From Vandiemenella viatica (lineage: Eukaryota > Arthropoda > Insecta > Orthoptera > Morabidae), in contig CM061914.1 of the NCBI GenBank assembly GCA_031002005.1, forward strand, positions 14,990,148 to 15,054,147: a DNA stretch of 64,000 bases, given 5' to 3'. Below the pieces are notes generated by a model, which was not told the origin of the DNA, searched no databases, and was given only the letters and a program-made list of their open reading frames with translations. A program made the translations under genes and the position numbers. How positions within the stretch are numbered: position 1 is the stretch's first letter; each line of letters opens with the position of its first letter. Positions 10,546 to 20,360 of this stretch are shown one piece after another.

Positions 10546-12014
10546 TTACCTATTTAACCTCACCCGCCCCGGTTCGGGTAGGTCTTCGGTCACTTCCTGC
10601 TGAGGAACGGGACCAGAGTTGTCCACAAGCATCTCAGGTTCTTCCTGCACGGAAGCGGAGACAGACATCTCCGAAACAGAGGACTCCTCGAATTCCTCCC
10701 CATTCTTTTTCTTCTTCTTCCTCTTCCCCTTACTCCCCCTACTGCTGGACAGTCTGGGAGGGGACGAAGAAGGGAACTTGACGAACTGGGTCGGATCAGT
10801 CTGTCTAAACTCTGTACCTCTGATCTTCTGGTCACCTCTGTTTCCACCGGTAGCTAATGGTATCGCTACCATTTCAATAGCACGCGGTGGAATAGGAGGT
10901 GAAGTTAACTTGATTGCTGGTGGAGTCTTTGTTACTGCTGCTGGACTTGTCGAAGTTGCAGATGTGTTGCTAGCGACATCCGCGGTGTTAGGTGTTATGA
11001 CCTTCGTGGATTTTGCACCACAATTACATTGACATGAGCATATACTGCAAAGGATGTCTGTGTAGCAACACTTTCTTTCCTGACGGGAGTCGAGACCATC
11101 TTGGCAAAGCATGTTACAAAAATTGGAGCGGCGAGCGCTTTCGCCTTCTTCTTTGACCCTACATAAGGTATCCGCTCTCTGGTCTTCAACTCCTGTATCT
11201 TGCGCTCCTCAAGATACACTTGACACTCCCTACTCCAGGCAGGATGCACCCCGGAGCAGTTGACGCACACCTGTGGGAGCGTGCAACTGACACCCGGCTC
11301 ATGAGCCCCCTTGCCGCATCTACCACAGGTGGGGTTGTCCTTGCATGACGCCGTCGTATGTCCGAAACTCTGGCACTTGAAGCAGCGCATTGGGTCCGGA
11401 ACATACGGACGGACGTTCAAGTTGATGTAGCCAGCTTTTATACACTTGGGCAACACTGGATTGTCAAACGTCAGGTCGAAGATGGCAGTCTTTTCAAGAC
11501 TGCCATTTACCCTCCGTGTAATCTGACGCAACTCGACCACTTTCTGATCTTCCCACTCCTTAACGAGTTCTTCGGCCCCTAAATCCAAAATTTCACGGCA
11601 GGTGACGACGCCTTTACTACGGTTCAGGGATTTCTGGAGTTCGCTTTGAACGGCGAACTCCCCGATCATCTCGCAGTTAAGGAGCTGCGATGCCTGCCTT
11701 CTGGTGGATGTTTCCAGCAGCAGCGTCCCGTTTCTCAGCTTCTTAACGGATTTCAAGGTACCAACAAGTCCTTCCAATCCTTTGTTGATGTAGAACGGGG
11801 ACACTTTTTCAAACGTCCCCTCTATCCTCATCATTATTACGAAAGCGTTCTCAATCGAACATACTATCCTGTTACTATGGCCTTCCGAAGCGGGAGGGCT
11901 ATCAACCCTGGCCCGCTTCTTGTTACTGGGTGAATTTTTATTTTCCTGCGACACACCCGTACCGCAGGTTTTTGGATTTGTGAGGCTGAATTTTGGTCCC
12001 ACGAGTAAATCCAA
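10546..12014 (-). pseudogene. I-like LINE ORF1 (Gag-like, three CCHC knuckles), one frameshift
   Basis: The frame from ATG 12,014 runs 339 codons. It contains an RNA-recognition-like central part and then three zinc knuckles (CFKCQSFGHTTASC, CGRCGKGAHEPGVSC, CVNCSGVHPAWSREC). A frameshift near 11,040 moves the Pro/Ser/Lys-rich tail into the next frame, which ends at TAA 10,548-10,546. The ORF2 start codon follows after only two bases, a spacing compatible with termination-reinitiation. The product would coat element RNA. With one apparent shift it is nearly intact. Confidence 0.85.
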
Positions 12015-12357
12015 AATAAAAAGGAATGCTCATACAACAGGGGTGCGCAAGGGCCCCTGAGGTTGCACGTTAGCGAGTGATTTCCCTCATCACCCATTCG
12101 CATCCTCGGCACGTGGCTGACCTTGAGGTTGAGGATTTTTTTTATAGATGTTTGTACCATCCTCTCGATCCGGGCGATTAAGCCAAGATTCCCGTTCTCC
12201 TAGGCACAAGACGTTACACCGCCACGCCCTACGGTGGTCGTTGAAGCATGGTACGAGTTTACGGTGTGGGAAACTTGCGGCGCTCACAAGTTTACAGATC
12301 GGGCACCGCGGGTTCACCAAACACGTACCTGGCACTTGCGTACCAGGCCCCTGAGGG

Positions 12358-12370
12358 GTCGACTGACTGA
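12358..12370. repeat. Target-site duplication (right copy) of I-like LINE
   Basis: GTCGACTGACTGA is identical to the copy at 6,508-6,520. Polinton sequence resumes immediately to the right. Confidence 0.85.
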
Positions 12371-12389
12371 CTTTTCTTGTTCACTCATC

Positions 12390-12397
12390 TATATATA
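12390..12397 (+). promoter_or_regulatory. Possible TATA box for the Polinton ATPase gene
   Basis: TATATATA lies about 70-100 bases before the ATPase reading frame in the intergenic space between the divergent minor capsid and ATPase genes. No initiator motif was confirmed, so this is only a candidate. Confidence 0.3.
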
Positions 12398-12459
12398 GCT
12401 GGAGAAATCCCAGAATCTTGTCTATATGTAGTTCGTCAAACAGCGAGAAACATTACCCG

Positions 12460-13100
12460 TGAGTAATGTGGATGTTGCTGGCACCAGCACCAATTGAAAG
12501 AATGGTCCTCTGTTCCCCGAGACAGTGAGGGCAATAATTTGTGGGCCATCAAACTGCGGAAAGACTAATCTTGTGCTCTCCCTGCTGGAACTCCCTAATG
12601 GACTTAGGTTTGAAAATGTGTACGTTTTTTCAAAGTCATTGTAACAACCAAATTATCAGCTGCTAGGAGAAATTCTGAAGCCTAATAAAGAAATTCAGTA
12701 TTTGAATTTTAGTGATAATCATAGTGCACCTCCGCCTACTGAAGCTCTACCTAATTCGGTGTTTGCATTTGATGATGTTTCGTTAGAAGAAGAATAATAC
12801 ACGAGATTACTTTTGTATGGGGAAACACAGGTCAGTAGATTCCTTCTACTTGTGCCAGACATATAGCCGGATACCGAAACAGTTGGTTAGAGACAATGCT
12901 AACTTGATCGAGCTCGTTAAACAGGATGACATGAATCTCAAGCACATTTACAACGACCACGTCAACACCGATATGATGTTCAAAGAGTTTAAAAACTTAT
13001 GTCGTTACTGCTGGAATACGAGTAAGCACAGATTTTAGGTTATTGACAAAGACAGCGACATGTATCATGGACGGTACTGTAACGGATTTGATTAATTTTT
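12460..13100 (+). pseudogene. ATP: Polinton packaging ATPase (A32 / FtsK-HerA type), frameshifted
   Basis: The Walker A motif CGPSNCGKTNLVLS is encoded from 12,540. The Walker B-like NSVFAFDDVSLEE follows near 12,755-12,795 after one stop near 12,640. The C-terminal part is in another frame from 12,817 (SVDSFYLCQTYSRIPKQLVR). This is the order of the A32-type genome-packaging ATPase of Polintons and large DNA viruses. The N-terminal frame contains a TGA just before the motif region. The exact start was not resolved. It is the first plus-strand gene to the right of the I-like LINE. Confidence 0.78.
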
Positions 13101-13136
13101 GAATAAATAGGCAAGAACACTTTCACCATTACAGCC

Positions 13137-13516
13137 ATGGACAAGTTTGGGAGAACTTAAACGACACGAAATAAGAGGGTGTTGGTATACCCACCTCAAC
13201 ACATACTTCTGACTAAAGAAGGAAGTTTGGATTGTCAAGGTAGAATACTCAAACGTGTAGCTGACACCGTCAGAGAAGACGATGCTGCTACCAAGCGATA
13301 TGTTGATAAACTGGAAAATATTCTTTCACATGTCGATGTTGAAGAATTGAAAACGACAGAAGTGACTATGGTTGTAATTATTGCCGTAACGGATACGTTT
13401 CAAGATTACGCCTACATACTAGATACAGGACTAAACTATTTCGAAATCCCTGTCAATGGTATAATCCTCTCAACAGCCAAACCAGGCGGGGTTGACGTGA
13501 GACGGAATTGGGTTTA
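13137..13516 (+). pseudogene. Polinton fibre-like structural protein, frameshifted
   Basis: An ATG at 13,137 opens with MDKFGRT and hits TAA. A neighbouring frame then continues with LTKEGSLDCQGRILKRV and DDAATKRYVDKL. This repeat-plus-YVD motif resembles the N-terminal head of tail-fibre-like proteins and is seen in a conserved Polinton ORF next to the ATPase. The frame ends at 13,516. The role as a virion attachment or minor structural protein is inferred from the motif. A single early frameshift disables it. Confidence 0.55.
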
Positions 13517-13657
13517 AGATGCAAGGCTACTCCATGTGAAGCGAAGTCATAAACTTGGTTTTTAACCAGCAACTGTAAATGTTCAACCCCACAAACCATT
13601 AACAGCAACATTAAAAATGAAGTATCGAATAGTACAGTGAGCACTTTCAAGCTTTAG

Positions 13658-13716
13658 GGGAATCTACCGCTCTAAGGACAATACCATTAATTGTATATTC
13701 AGAGCTAAATGGTGTC
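13658..13716 (-). mobile_element. Short LINE reverse-transcriptase fragment
   Basis: About 58 bases match the CR1-like LINE at 36,815-36,875 at roughly 80% by eye, both read on minus. The minus-strand peptide YTINGIVLRAVDSPK parallels YTINGTVLRTVDSAK of that LINE. It interrupts the Polinton between the fibre-like gene and the next ORF. Whether it is a tiny insertion or chance similarity needs alignment, but the DNA identity argues for a real fragment. Confidence 0.45.
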
Positions 13717-14202
13717 CGTGTATGGTATCCGAAAGAAGAATGATTCACTAGTGATTGGAAACACGCCTGTGACTATCGACGATGTTATTGTTGTCGATGG
13801 TAATGAATATGAATAAACAAAAGGGTTAATGGAACGGTTTTTTGTTTTTAAACTAAAACATATAATGCCAAGGATTTGAAGAGCTATTTCCAAATATTAA
13901 ACAATAAGAGTGCTCACAGAGCAAATTCCAGTCCGACTGGTAAAATTGTGAAACCATCCAGTTTCAAGTATAAAAGCATAATCTCTAAGCTTGACACTCA
14001 GTCGGGTTCTGGCCTTCTCCCCATGAAGGATTATGTGTATTGGGACGACCCGAATAAACTCGTTGAAAGACTAAAGTTACTTACAGCGTCGATATCAGCA
14101 GGGCATACTCCGCACTCCAACGAATCTTTATCAGTGATTGAAGAACTTCGTGAGGGAGATATCATAGTGTTACATGAACCAAGTTGTGGCAGAACTCCAT
14201 AA
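13716..14202 (+). pseudogene. Conserved Polinton ORF of unknown function, upstream of integrase
   Basis: Blocks VIGNTPVTIDDVIVVDG and, in another frame, KDLKSYFQILNNKSAHR, FKYKSIISKLDTQSG and YVYWDDPNKLVERLKLL plus SVIEELREGDII are present in order. This set of blocks belongs to a protein I know repeatedly beside insect Polinton genes. It has no established function. The 13,876-14,202 part is open. Upstream of it a TAA and a frameshift near 13,815-13,870 break the protein. It reads into the start of the integrase gene, with a few bases of overlap. Confidence 0.6.
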
Positions 14203-15050
14203 ACCAGCAAGAAGAAATTTCCCAAGAAGGCGTGTAAAAATCACAAGTCTTGACGACCTGTGGCAAGCTGATACCATACTCTCGTAAAAACAGTTGATAC
14301 AAGTATATATTGATGGTGATTGATACTTATTCAAAGTTGGCATGGGCTCTACCCCTCAAGAACAAGACGGCTAGATTGGTTACCGACGCAATTAAGAGAA
14401 TACTAAGTGGTCATTGTGTACCTAGAAGTTTACAAACAGACAACGGGAAGGAGTTTTACAATTCAAACTTCAAGAAGCTCATGACAAACCATGGTATTAA
14501 TCACTACTCATCATATACACATCTTAAAGCATCAATAGTTGAGCGTCTCAACAGGACAATCAAGAATGCGATGTGGAAGGAATTTAGCAGACGCGGTTCA
14601 CATTGGTGGATTGAACTTCTTCCTCAGTTAATGTCTGATTATAATAACAAGTGGCTCAGCACCATCAAGATGAAGCCGTATGATGTTAAAGACAACTCTC
14701 TACTTTCAACAGTGTACTTCCGTGTTAATACTACTCCTGCAAAATTCATAGTCGGTGTCCATGTTAGAATCAGCAGATTCAAATAAAAGTTTGAGAAAGG
14801 CTACCTGCCTAACTGGTAAACTGAAGATTTTACCATCAGTAAAGTAAAATCAACAAATCCTGTAACCTATTTACTTGAAGATTATCAAGGTAAAGATATT
14901 GCAGGAGCATTTTACCAGCAAGAACTACAACTAACAAAACTTACAAGTAAGTTTTTGTTTGAACGAGTGATAAAGAGAAGGAAAAATATGATCTTGGTGA
15001 AGTGGATGGGTTTTGATAAATCATATAACTCAACGATTCATAAAAAAATA
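14196..15050 (+). pseudogene. INT: Polinton integrase (retroviral type, DDE, chromodomain-like tail)
   Basis: An N-terminal block, RRRVKITSLDDLWQADT, lies at 14,232-14,280. After a frame break comes the catalytic core at 14,310-14,786, with VIDTYSKLAWALP (first Asp), SLQTDNGKEFYNSNF (second Asp) and ASIVERLNRT (Glu, 33 residues after the second Asp). A C-terminal segment with NPVTYLLEDYQGKDI and ILVKWMGFDKSYNS has the shape of a chromodomain-like tail. The enzyme would insert the element's linear DNA. The core retains all three acidic residues, but frame breaks on both sides kill the full protein. Transcription converges on the polymerase gene. Confidence 0.85.
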
Positions 15051-15595
15051 TTTATTTAAAATGTAAAACAAATGTGTACATTTTTTAAAAAATAAAACAC
15101 ATATTTCCAACAATTGTGTGTTTATCTCTTTCTTCAATTACCTGTGTACATTGCAAATGAGCATGCAGCTCAGCAAAGTTACAATCTATGTACACTTAGT
15201 TTATTTTATAATGTCTATGAATTCGGCACAGCAGCAGCACCATCAGCAGTTAATTTTTTTACAAATATATTCGTTTATTTATGTTACACAAAGAAAATGA
15301 GCACAGCACTCAGGAAAACATACAAGATTTTTCTGTAGTCCTATTTTATATCGGACTATGTACTCTAATCAATAGAAAAATACCAGGTATATGCAGCAGC
15401 CATTTATATAGCATCAAGTATATTTAGTTATTTTATAATGTTCCTTATTCTATTGACTCTACATATAAACCATATTCATTTTCTGTAGACTTATTAATGT
15501 GCTAAGTTTCTTGTTTTTAATTTGTACATATTTACAAGGTAGACACACGGATAAACGGTATATTTCCTCTTCACTCACCAACTATATACAATGTC
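15051..15595. other. Convergent intergenic spacer of the Polinton
   Basis: This AT-rich gap lies between the 3' ends of the integrase (plus) and polymerase (minus). AATAAA at 15,091-15,096 could be the integrase poly(A) signal, and several TTTATT motifs could serve the opposite strand. The short frames here (for example 15,114-15,338) show no recognisable motifs. Confidence 0.5.
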
Positions 15596-15599
15596 ATAC

Positions 15600-18500
15600 A
15601 CACATTCACTCAGGTACAGGTTCAGATTACCGCCGGGGAAAATATACCGTTTATCGTCCGTTCTAGACAGACCCAGTTTGAAAATTCGAACAGTATTTAC
15701 AACGTACAGAGTTGATGTGATTTATTGCTGCAGATGGTATTTTGGTGTTTCACCCTTGAGACAATTTATATAATTCTCCATCTGCAGCTTTCTAGTGACG
15801 GAGCGCGCCAAACCTTTAGTCTGTCTAGAGTTGGTTGGACTCTAGCTGGAATGCATATATTTTTGACCGTAACCCTGCAAACTCCGCAATCAGAGTGTCA
15901 TTCGCTTCGTCCTTCATAACACCGACAACTTTTTCATTATGGGACTCTATCCCGAAACGGTTGCCGGTGATATATCCGGGAGTATCGAACTCGTCCCTGT
16001 TGCGGTGCATCACTTCAAATGGATCACAGTTTCGCACCAAGTAAATGAAGCTGTCCGTGTCCATATAAAGTAAGGCTTTCAAACTGAGGATTACCAAATA
16101 CATAATAGAATCGCAACATCGTCAGTTTAGAATTGTCAAGAATGCACATTCTAAAATACACTGGCTTATTGATTACAATCCTAACTTTCGCCATATCCAC
16201 GGCCACAAAGTCTTCGTTGAAAATTTTTGCTCGCTTAAAGTGTAGTGATGCGATGTGTTTGCGGGCACCTCGGCGGCCCGCCCATTTAGTACACAATTTC
16301 ACGTCGCGGTGTTTTCGGATGTTCTTCATAGTCTTGCCGAAAATTGAACTGTTCATCAGTTTGCAGAAATTTCTCTCGAAATCTGATTTTGCTGAACGAC
16401 GAGAACACATATTGAGAGATATGTAATCTTTTAACCACGGTGACTGATTGAAAGATATTACCCGGTGAATGTTAGTAACTTGGCCCAAGCCTAAACATTG
16501 CTGCAGAACTTGGTAATGGAGAACATACCGTACCTTGTTCTCCAGCGTGGTCATCAGCTTGGGTAGGGTAGAACCTACAAGGGCTTTGATCTACCTCTAA
16601 CACGAATCGCCGAGGTGAGTCGGTAGCAACGATCATGAAATCTATGCTAGCAATCTCTTTAGCGGATAGCCATTGAAACCCACCAGAAGGTAAATACTCC
16701 GACATGGCCCAGCCGTACAGATTGTTTACGTCGAAGTACATTATAAAATCTTCAGGCGCCTCGCCGTTGTACTCCGACATGTACCGGTTATTTGCCTTGG
16801 CATACCTGTGCACGCACTGGCAAATACCTCCGCGAATTGCTTGTTCGAAAAGGGGCAACATGTCGATATCCGTCAGAAGGTCCACTTCAATACGTATGCT
16901 CCTTAACATGGCCGGCCACGAAAGGCCTGGTGAAGTGAAGTAATGGCGGGGTCCAGGGTGTACTACCCTAAACATACACTCCTAAATTTCTCAAACAGAT
17001 CTGCAAGTAAGCGCACATCTTTGCTCATGTACAGACTTGTATATTCTCTCAAAGTCTTGATCTGGAACGTACGCCACACTTGTGTCGCGTGTTCGTAATC
17101 TTCATCAGAAATTTCTGACTCTGACCGCGAACTATAAAATTTTGATTTTGGAGGAAGCGTGGCCTCATCGAGCTTCTCACACGAATCCATATGCTCGTAA
17201 GGGAAGACTCCTTTCCGCTTAACTAATTGGAACTTCTTGGGGTCGGTGAAATGAGCACAGGTAATATTCATATTGCCGTCCTCAAGGGTCCAAAACAGTT
17301 TGTCTAATGGGGCCTGCATGAAACGGCATGAGTCCAGAAACCCTAATGTGATTGAAGTGTATTCAGTCTTTTTAGAAAAAGAAATGTATCGTTCTATGTA
17401 GATGGGAAGCACATCCATCCCATCGCCGTCCAGTTTTCATAAAGCCATAACTATGAAGTGTGCCTCATAGCCACAGAGATTGTGAAAGAATATGGGTACG
17501 TAACTTTGATTTTGAAACTGCAAATTGCAGTCATTGTGTAAAGCCCCCCTAAATTTTCCTGACAGGTATCGCGGACCTTCACAGTCTCCCAGTCAATGTC
17601 TTTCTCACAGATGTGTAATACCGTAACAACAGCAAATTCTGCTTTCTGCGCATCTGTCATTACAAGAGGGATACATCTCTTGTAAATTTTATCGACTTCC
17701 TTGGCAAGATTGACGAGTTAATCAACAAGCCATTTCTCGGGATTTACGCCCGAGTAGGAGTCGAAACGCGACAGACTAGGTACGTCTGGGCAAACGACCT
17801 GGTGTGCGGCGGGGAAAAGGGACATGTTTCTGGACTCTAGTAGTGTGATAGGCGTTGGGTGGTGGACTGCACGAATCATAAGGATGCAATAAACTTTCAA
17901 AATCCGCGTAAACGAAAAAGGGCACACGCTGCTGGTGTACAAAATCCTTCAATTTTAAGATCCTATTTTCGTTACCGGGTAGATCAACTCTTACTGGAAC
18001 AACCCTAGCGCAATCGATTTCATGGCGTTCCATGACATGTTTGCCACTGAAATGATGCAGACATCTTCCACAAATGTGCATATAACTCCTATACAAACTG
18101 AATGAAGAACTGACTTGCCGCGACAAGTCGTAAATCCAACAATAATGGAATTTCCCACAACCGTCGGTAATCATCAACATGTTTATGTGTTTATCGCGTT
18201 TGTCTGCAGTGTGTTGGAGGGCCCCAGTAACTAAATGTTTACCTTTAACTACATCCAGACCGAAAACATTTACAGAATAGTCGGGATTTTGCCTCTCAAA
18301 TTTTGAAATGTCTGAGAGTTTTACCAGAAACTCAATACCTAAATAATTGAATTTGTGGTTGGTGTATGCTTTCCTATAATTATAAACTTCGTCAGCATGT
18401 TTTTTTGATGCCTTTACTTGAGAAGCAAGAAGCGTCCATAGATAGCAGAGTTCATCTTTGTTTTGAACATTGATGACGGCCTTCTTTCTAGAGATATCAA

Positions 18501-18950
18501 TTGGCAGAGCTTCATAGGAAGACACCCGATGGAAATGTTCTAATTTATAAATATTAATGTCGGGGATGCTATACTATCTAGAGTTTTGCCACAGTCCCGC
18601 TCTTGAAACTCACTTAATTTTACAATGATTTCCGACTTCACATATTTTTCATACCAATCAGACAGGGAAGTGCTCCTTATGATCTCACGCATCTTTGTAA
18701 AAAAACACATCTGGGTGGTTTCGAAATTCAGATCCTTCTGAATTCTGAATGAAGTAATCATCCCAACCTGAACCTTTATGGACGGGGAGGACTGATTATC
18801 AACAATTTCGCGATTTTTTTTAACCAAAGGATCAAAGCAAATATTAATGACTTTAACAGGTTCAATATAATTTGGAGAATTTTGAATTGTACCGGATTAT
18901 AGTCTACTCTTAAATGCACTTTGCCTGTCTTGAAGGACTAAGGAAGATGC
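15600..18950 (-). pseudogene. POLB: Polinton protein-primed DNA polymerase B
   Basis: Reading right to left: an N-terminal region (SAFKSRL near 18,910, LSEFQERDCGKTL, KKAVINVQNKDELCYLW) and a zinc-finger-like CGRCLHHFSGKHVMERHEIDC. Then come exonuclease motif I FVYADFES (near 17,860), motif II FLDSCRFMQAPLDKL and motif III YTSLYMSKDVRLLADLF. Polymerase motif A is YFDVNNLYGWAMSEYLPSGGF, motif B NSSIFGKTMKNI, motif C YMDTDSFIYL, and the C-terminal DDKRYIFPGG block is near 15,640. This is the protein-primed family B polymerase that copies Polinton DNA. All catalytic motifs are still readable, but at least five frameshifts or stops separate them. It is the best-preserved Polinton gene. Confidence 0.87.
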
Positions 18951-18968
18951 TGCCAACTCACAGCCCTG

Positions 18969-19294
18969 TTACTGCTTGGCTGCACGATGGTGCTTGATTA
19001 TTACTATATGTTGCTGGGGTTGCCGGGTAGATGTGCAGGCAGCTATTTGACTGCTTGATGGTGCCAACTGAGAACTGCCTGCTATGTCTGGTCGCCAGGA
19101 AGACGTACTGGTCTGCCGGCCTGGTCCCGCGTCGGCGGGCATGAGTGTGGTGAGAGCCCGGGCATGTTCAGTGCTTGGTCCCACAACGGTGGGTATGCGT
19201 GTGGCAGGAGTCTCCCGAGGCCGCCACATTGGTGGTGGAGGAGGTTCATTCCTCCTAGCCGCAGGCTCGTTCCTGTTGACGGCCGACCCAGAAC
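18969..19294 (-). CDS. Leader gene exon 4 (Pro/Ser-rich), upstream of POLB
   Basis: This exon follows a strong acceptor (TTAATCTGTTTCAG) and reads 326 bases to TAA 18,971-18,969. The protein is rich in Pro, Ser, Arg and Gln (RNEPPPPPMWRP, SSWRPDIAGSSQLAP) with no known domain. It is in frame with exon 3 if the latter ends at 19,376. The stop lies about 55 bases before the recognisable polymerase N-terminus. The four exons may therefore be the low-complexity leader of the polymerase gene, cut by decay, or a separate small protein of 213 residues. Confidence 0.5.
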
Positions 19295-19375
19295 CTGAAA
19301 CAGATTAAAGTGTCATGGGGAAAAATGCTCTAACATAATTATATTAAGTAGGTAGAAAAAAAATGTACTTATCAT

Positions 19376-19487
19376 TCAGGTGCGTTGGTGGCTGAATTGC
19401 TTGAGGTGACGGAATAACCCATTGATTCAGTGAGGGTAAGAAACTGGAAGAAAGCATACTCCAAGTTTCTGCCTGTCTCAAAAACGG
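19376..19487 (-). CDS. Leader gene exon 3 (duplicate mini-exon, mutated donor)
   Basis: The acceptor CCAATGCAG precedes 112 coding bases reading ETWSMLSSSFLPSLNQWVIP. It is a paralogue of exon 2: both share TGGAGTATG, TTCCAGT and ATCAATGGGTTAT blocks. The expected donor, by alignment with exon 2 (AATG then GTGAGT), reads AATG then ATAAGT, so the GT is changed to AT. The nearby GTAC at 19,368 would give a premature stop in exon 4. This splice lesion is the only visible defect in the four-exon chain. Confidence 0.5.
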
Positions 19488-19580
19488 CTGCATTGGATCA
19501 AAAATAAAAAAAAACACGAAAAATACTTTTATCAAATAATAATAAAAAAGATTTGATATTACATTTAACCATTTACTCAC

Positions 19581-19702
19581 CATTCCAGTGTGATTTTGGC
19601 TGTGGCAGATTTGCTGGAGATGGTGGGATAACCCATTGATGCGGTGTGGGTACACAACTGGAATGGATGAAGGCATACTCCATGAAGTTGCCAGACTGCA
19701 AT
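19581..19702 (-). CDS. Leader gene exon 2 (duplicate mini-exon)
   Basis: The exon is bounded by acceptor TTTTTCTGTTTCAG and donor GTGAGT. It has 122 bases, read in phase from exon 1 (TSWSMPSSIPVVYPHRING). An alternative acceptor seven bases downstream also gives an open frame. Its sequence is homologous to exon 3, differing by one inserted base in the middle, so the downstream halves are read in different frames. No known domain. Confidence 0.5.
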
Positions 19703-19881
19703 CTGAAACAGAAAAAAAAACGTTATGGTAATATATATATATATATATATATCACTACTCACCGTCAAGCAGAGAGAATAAATAATTTTCGTAATCACTT
19801 ATATATGGGAACAGAAAAAATAATTAAAAAAGAAATGAGTAAAACAACTAAGCATTTACATATAAATTTAGAAAAACTTAC

Positions 19882-19963
19882 CAGGGCTGAGAAGGTCGTT
19901 AGTTTCAATGTCCCAGTCACTTGGAAGTTCCACGTCGTTAAAGACAATATTTCCTGAATACAT
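19882..19963 (-). CDS. Leader gene exon 1 with start codon
   Basis: ATG 19,963-19,961 opens 27 codons (MYSGNIVFNDVELPSDWD, an acidic N-terminus). A consensus donor, CCTG then GTAAGT, follows. The coding chain of exons 1 to 4 totals 642 bases, exactly 214 codons including the stop. A TATA and initiator pair lies about 50-80 bases upstream, so the start is well supported. It is probably the first coding exon of the polymerase-side transcript of the Polinton. I do not recognise the protein. Confidence 0.55.
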
Positions 19964-20009
19964 CTTGCGAGTGAGATAGCTATGATGTGTACCTCTTGAG
20001 AGCTTCAAG

Positions 20010-20046
20010 TTGAATGACGGTGGAATGGCGCGGACTGGTGTCTTAT
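20010..20046 (-). promoter_or_regulatory. TATA/initiator core promoter of the leader gene
   Basis: On minus, GCGTATAAGACACC is followed about 28 bases later by CGTCATTCAAC, a reasonable insect initiator. This spacing is typical of a focused core promoter. The start codon is about 50 bases further on. Confidence 0.55.
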
Positions 20047-20082
20047 ACGCTGTAGTATGGCCTCACGTTTCCAGGTAGCGAG

Positions 20083-20360
20083 AACCGGTTTTTGTTCACC
20101 CGCCCGCTCTACAAACCTGGTTTTCCAGGTATACCGCATACTGTTCTCGGCGCGAAATTAAAATTCAGCGTGGCGGGTATCAGGTTACAACAGGTTTGTA
20201 CCTGACCGCGGTTGCGATTTCAAAGTCAGCGGAAGCGTATCAGGTTAGACCTACATGGGTTATCGATTTCAAAGTCAGCGGCAGGGTATCACGTTACAAT
20301 GGAACACTTGCACAGAGTATCAGGTTACAACGGAACACCTGCACAGGGTGAGGTCTATTT
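20083..20360 (-). promoter_or_regulatory. Cluster of Grainyhead-like motifs and short direct repeats
   Basis: Upstream of the core promoter are AACCGGTTT (20,083-20,091), AAACCTGG-TTTTCCAGG (palindromic, 20,113-20,129), AACAGGTTTGTACCTG (near 20,190-20,205) and the repeated word GTATCAGGTTA. That word occurs at 20,177, 20,237 and 20,317, with a GTATCACGTTA variant at 20,286. A second word, GATTTCAAAGTCAGCGG, occurs at 20,216 and 20,265. The first three resemble binding sites for Grainyhead/CP2 factors (AACCGGTTT, AACAGGTTT). The array may lie in the right terminal region of the Polinton. Confidence 0.45.

Larger units (their letters stand above)
6521..12357 (-). mobile_element. I-clade-like LINE with RNase H, full length, perfect 13-bp TSD
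   Basis: This 5,837-bp element lies on the minus strand, with its 5' end at 12,357 and its 3' end at 6,521. It ends in a CAA/CAACAA-type simple tail (TTG repeats on plus, 6,521-6,546). It encodes ORF1 with three CCHC knuckles and ORF2 with endonuclease, reverse transcriptase and RNase H, the arrangement of the I group. A perfect 13-bp duplication, GTCGACTGACTGA, flanks it. Only a few frameshifts separate long frames, so it is clearly younger than the Polinton and the Jockey copy. The 3' UTR carries four hairpins sharing a loop motif. Confidence 0.9.

Noticed and set aside
10619..11032. Plus-strand frame with a Phe-rich stretch (10,619-11,032)
   Set aside because: It is antisense to the Lys/Ser-rich tail of the I-like ORF1, whose reading is supported by the zinc knuckles upstream.
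19646..19957. Plus-strand frame with KQKKKRYGNIYIYIYI
   Set aside because: It spans an (AT)n tract and the splice sites of the minus-strand leader gene. The repetitive composition is not protein-like.
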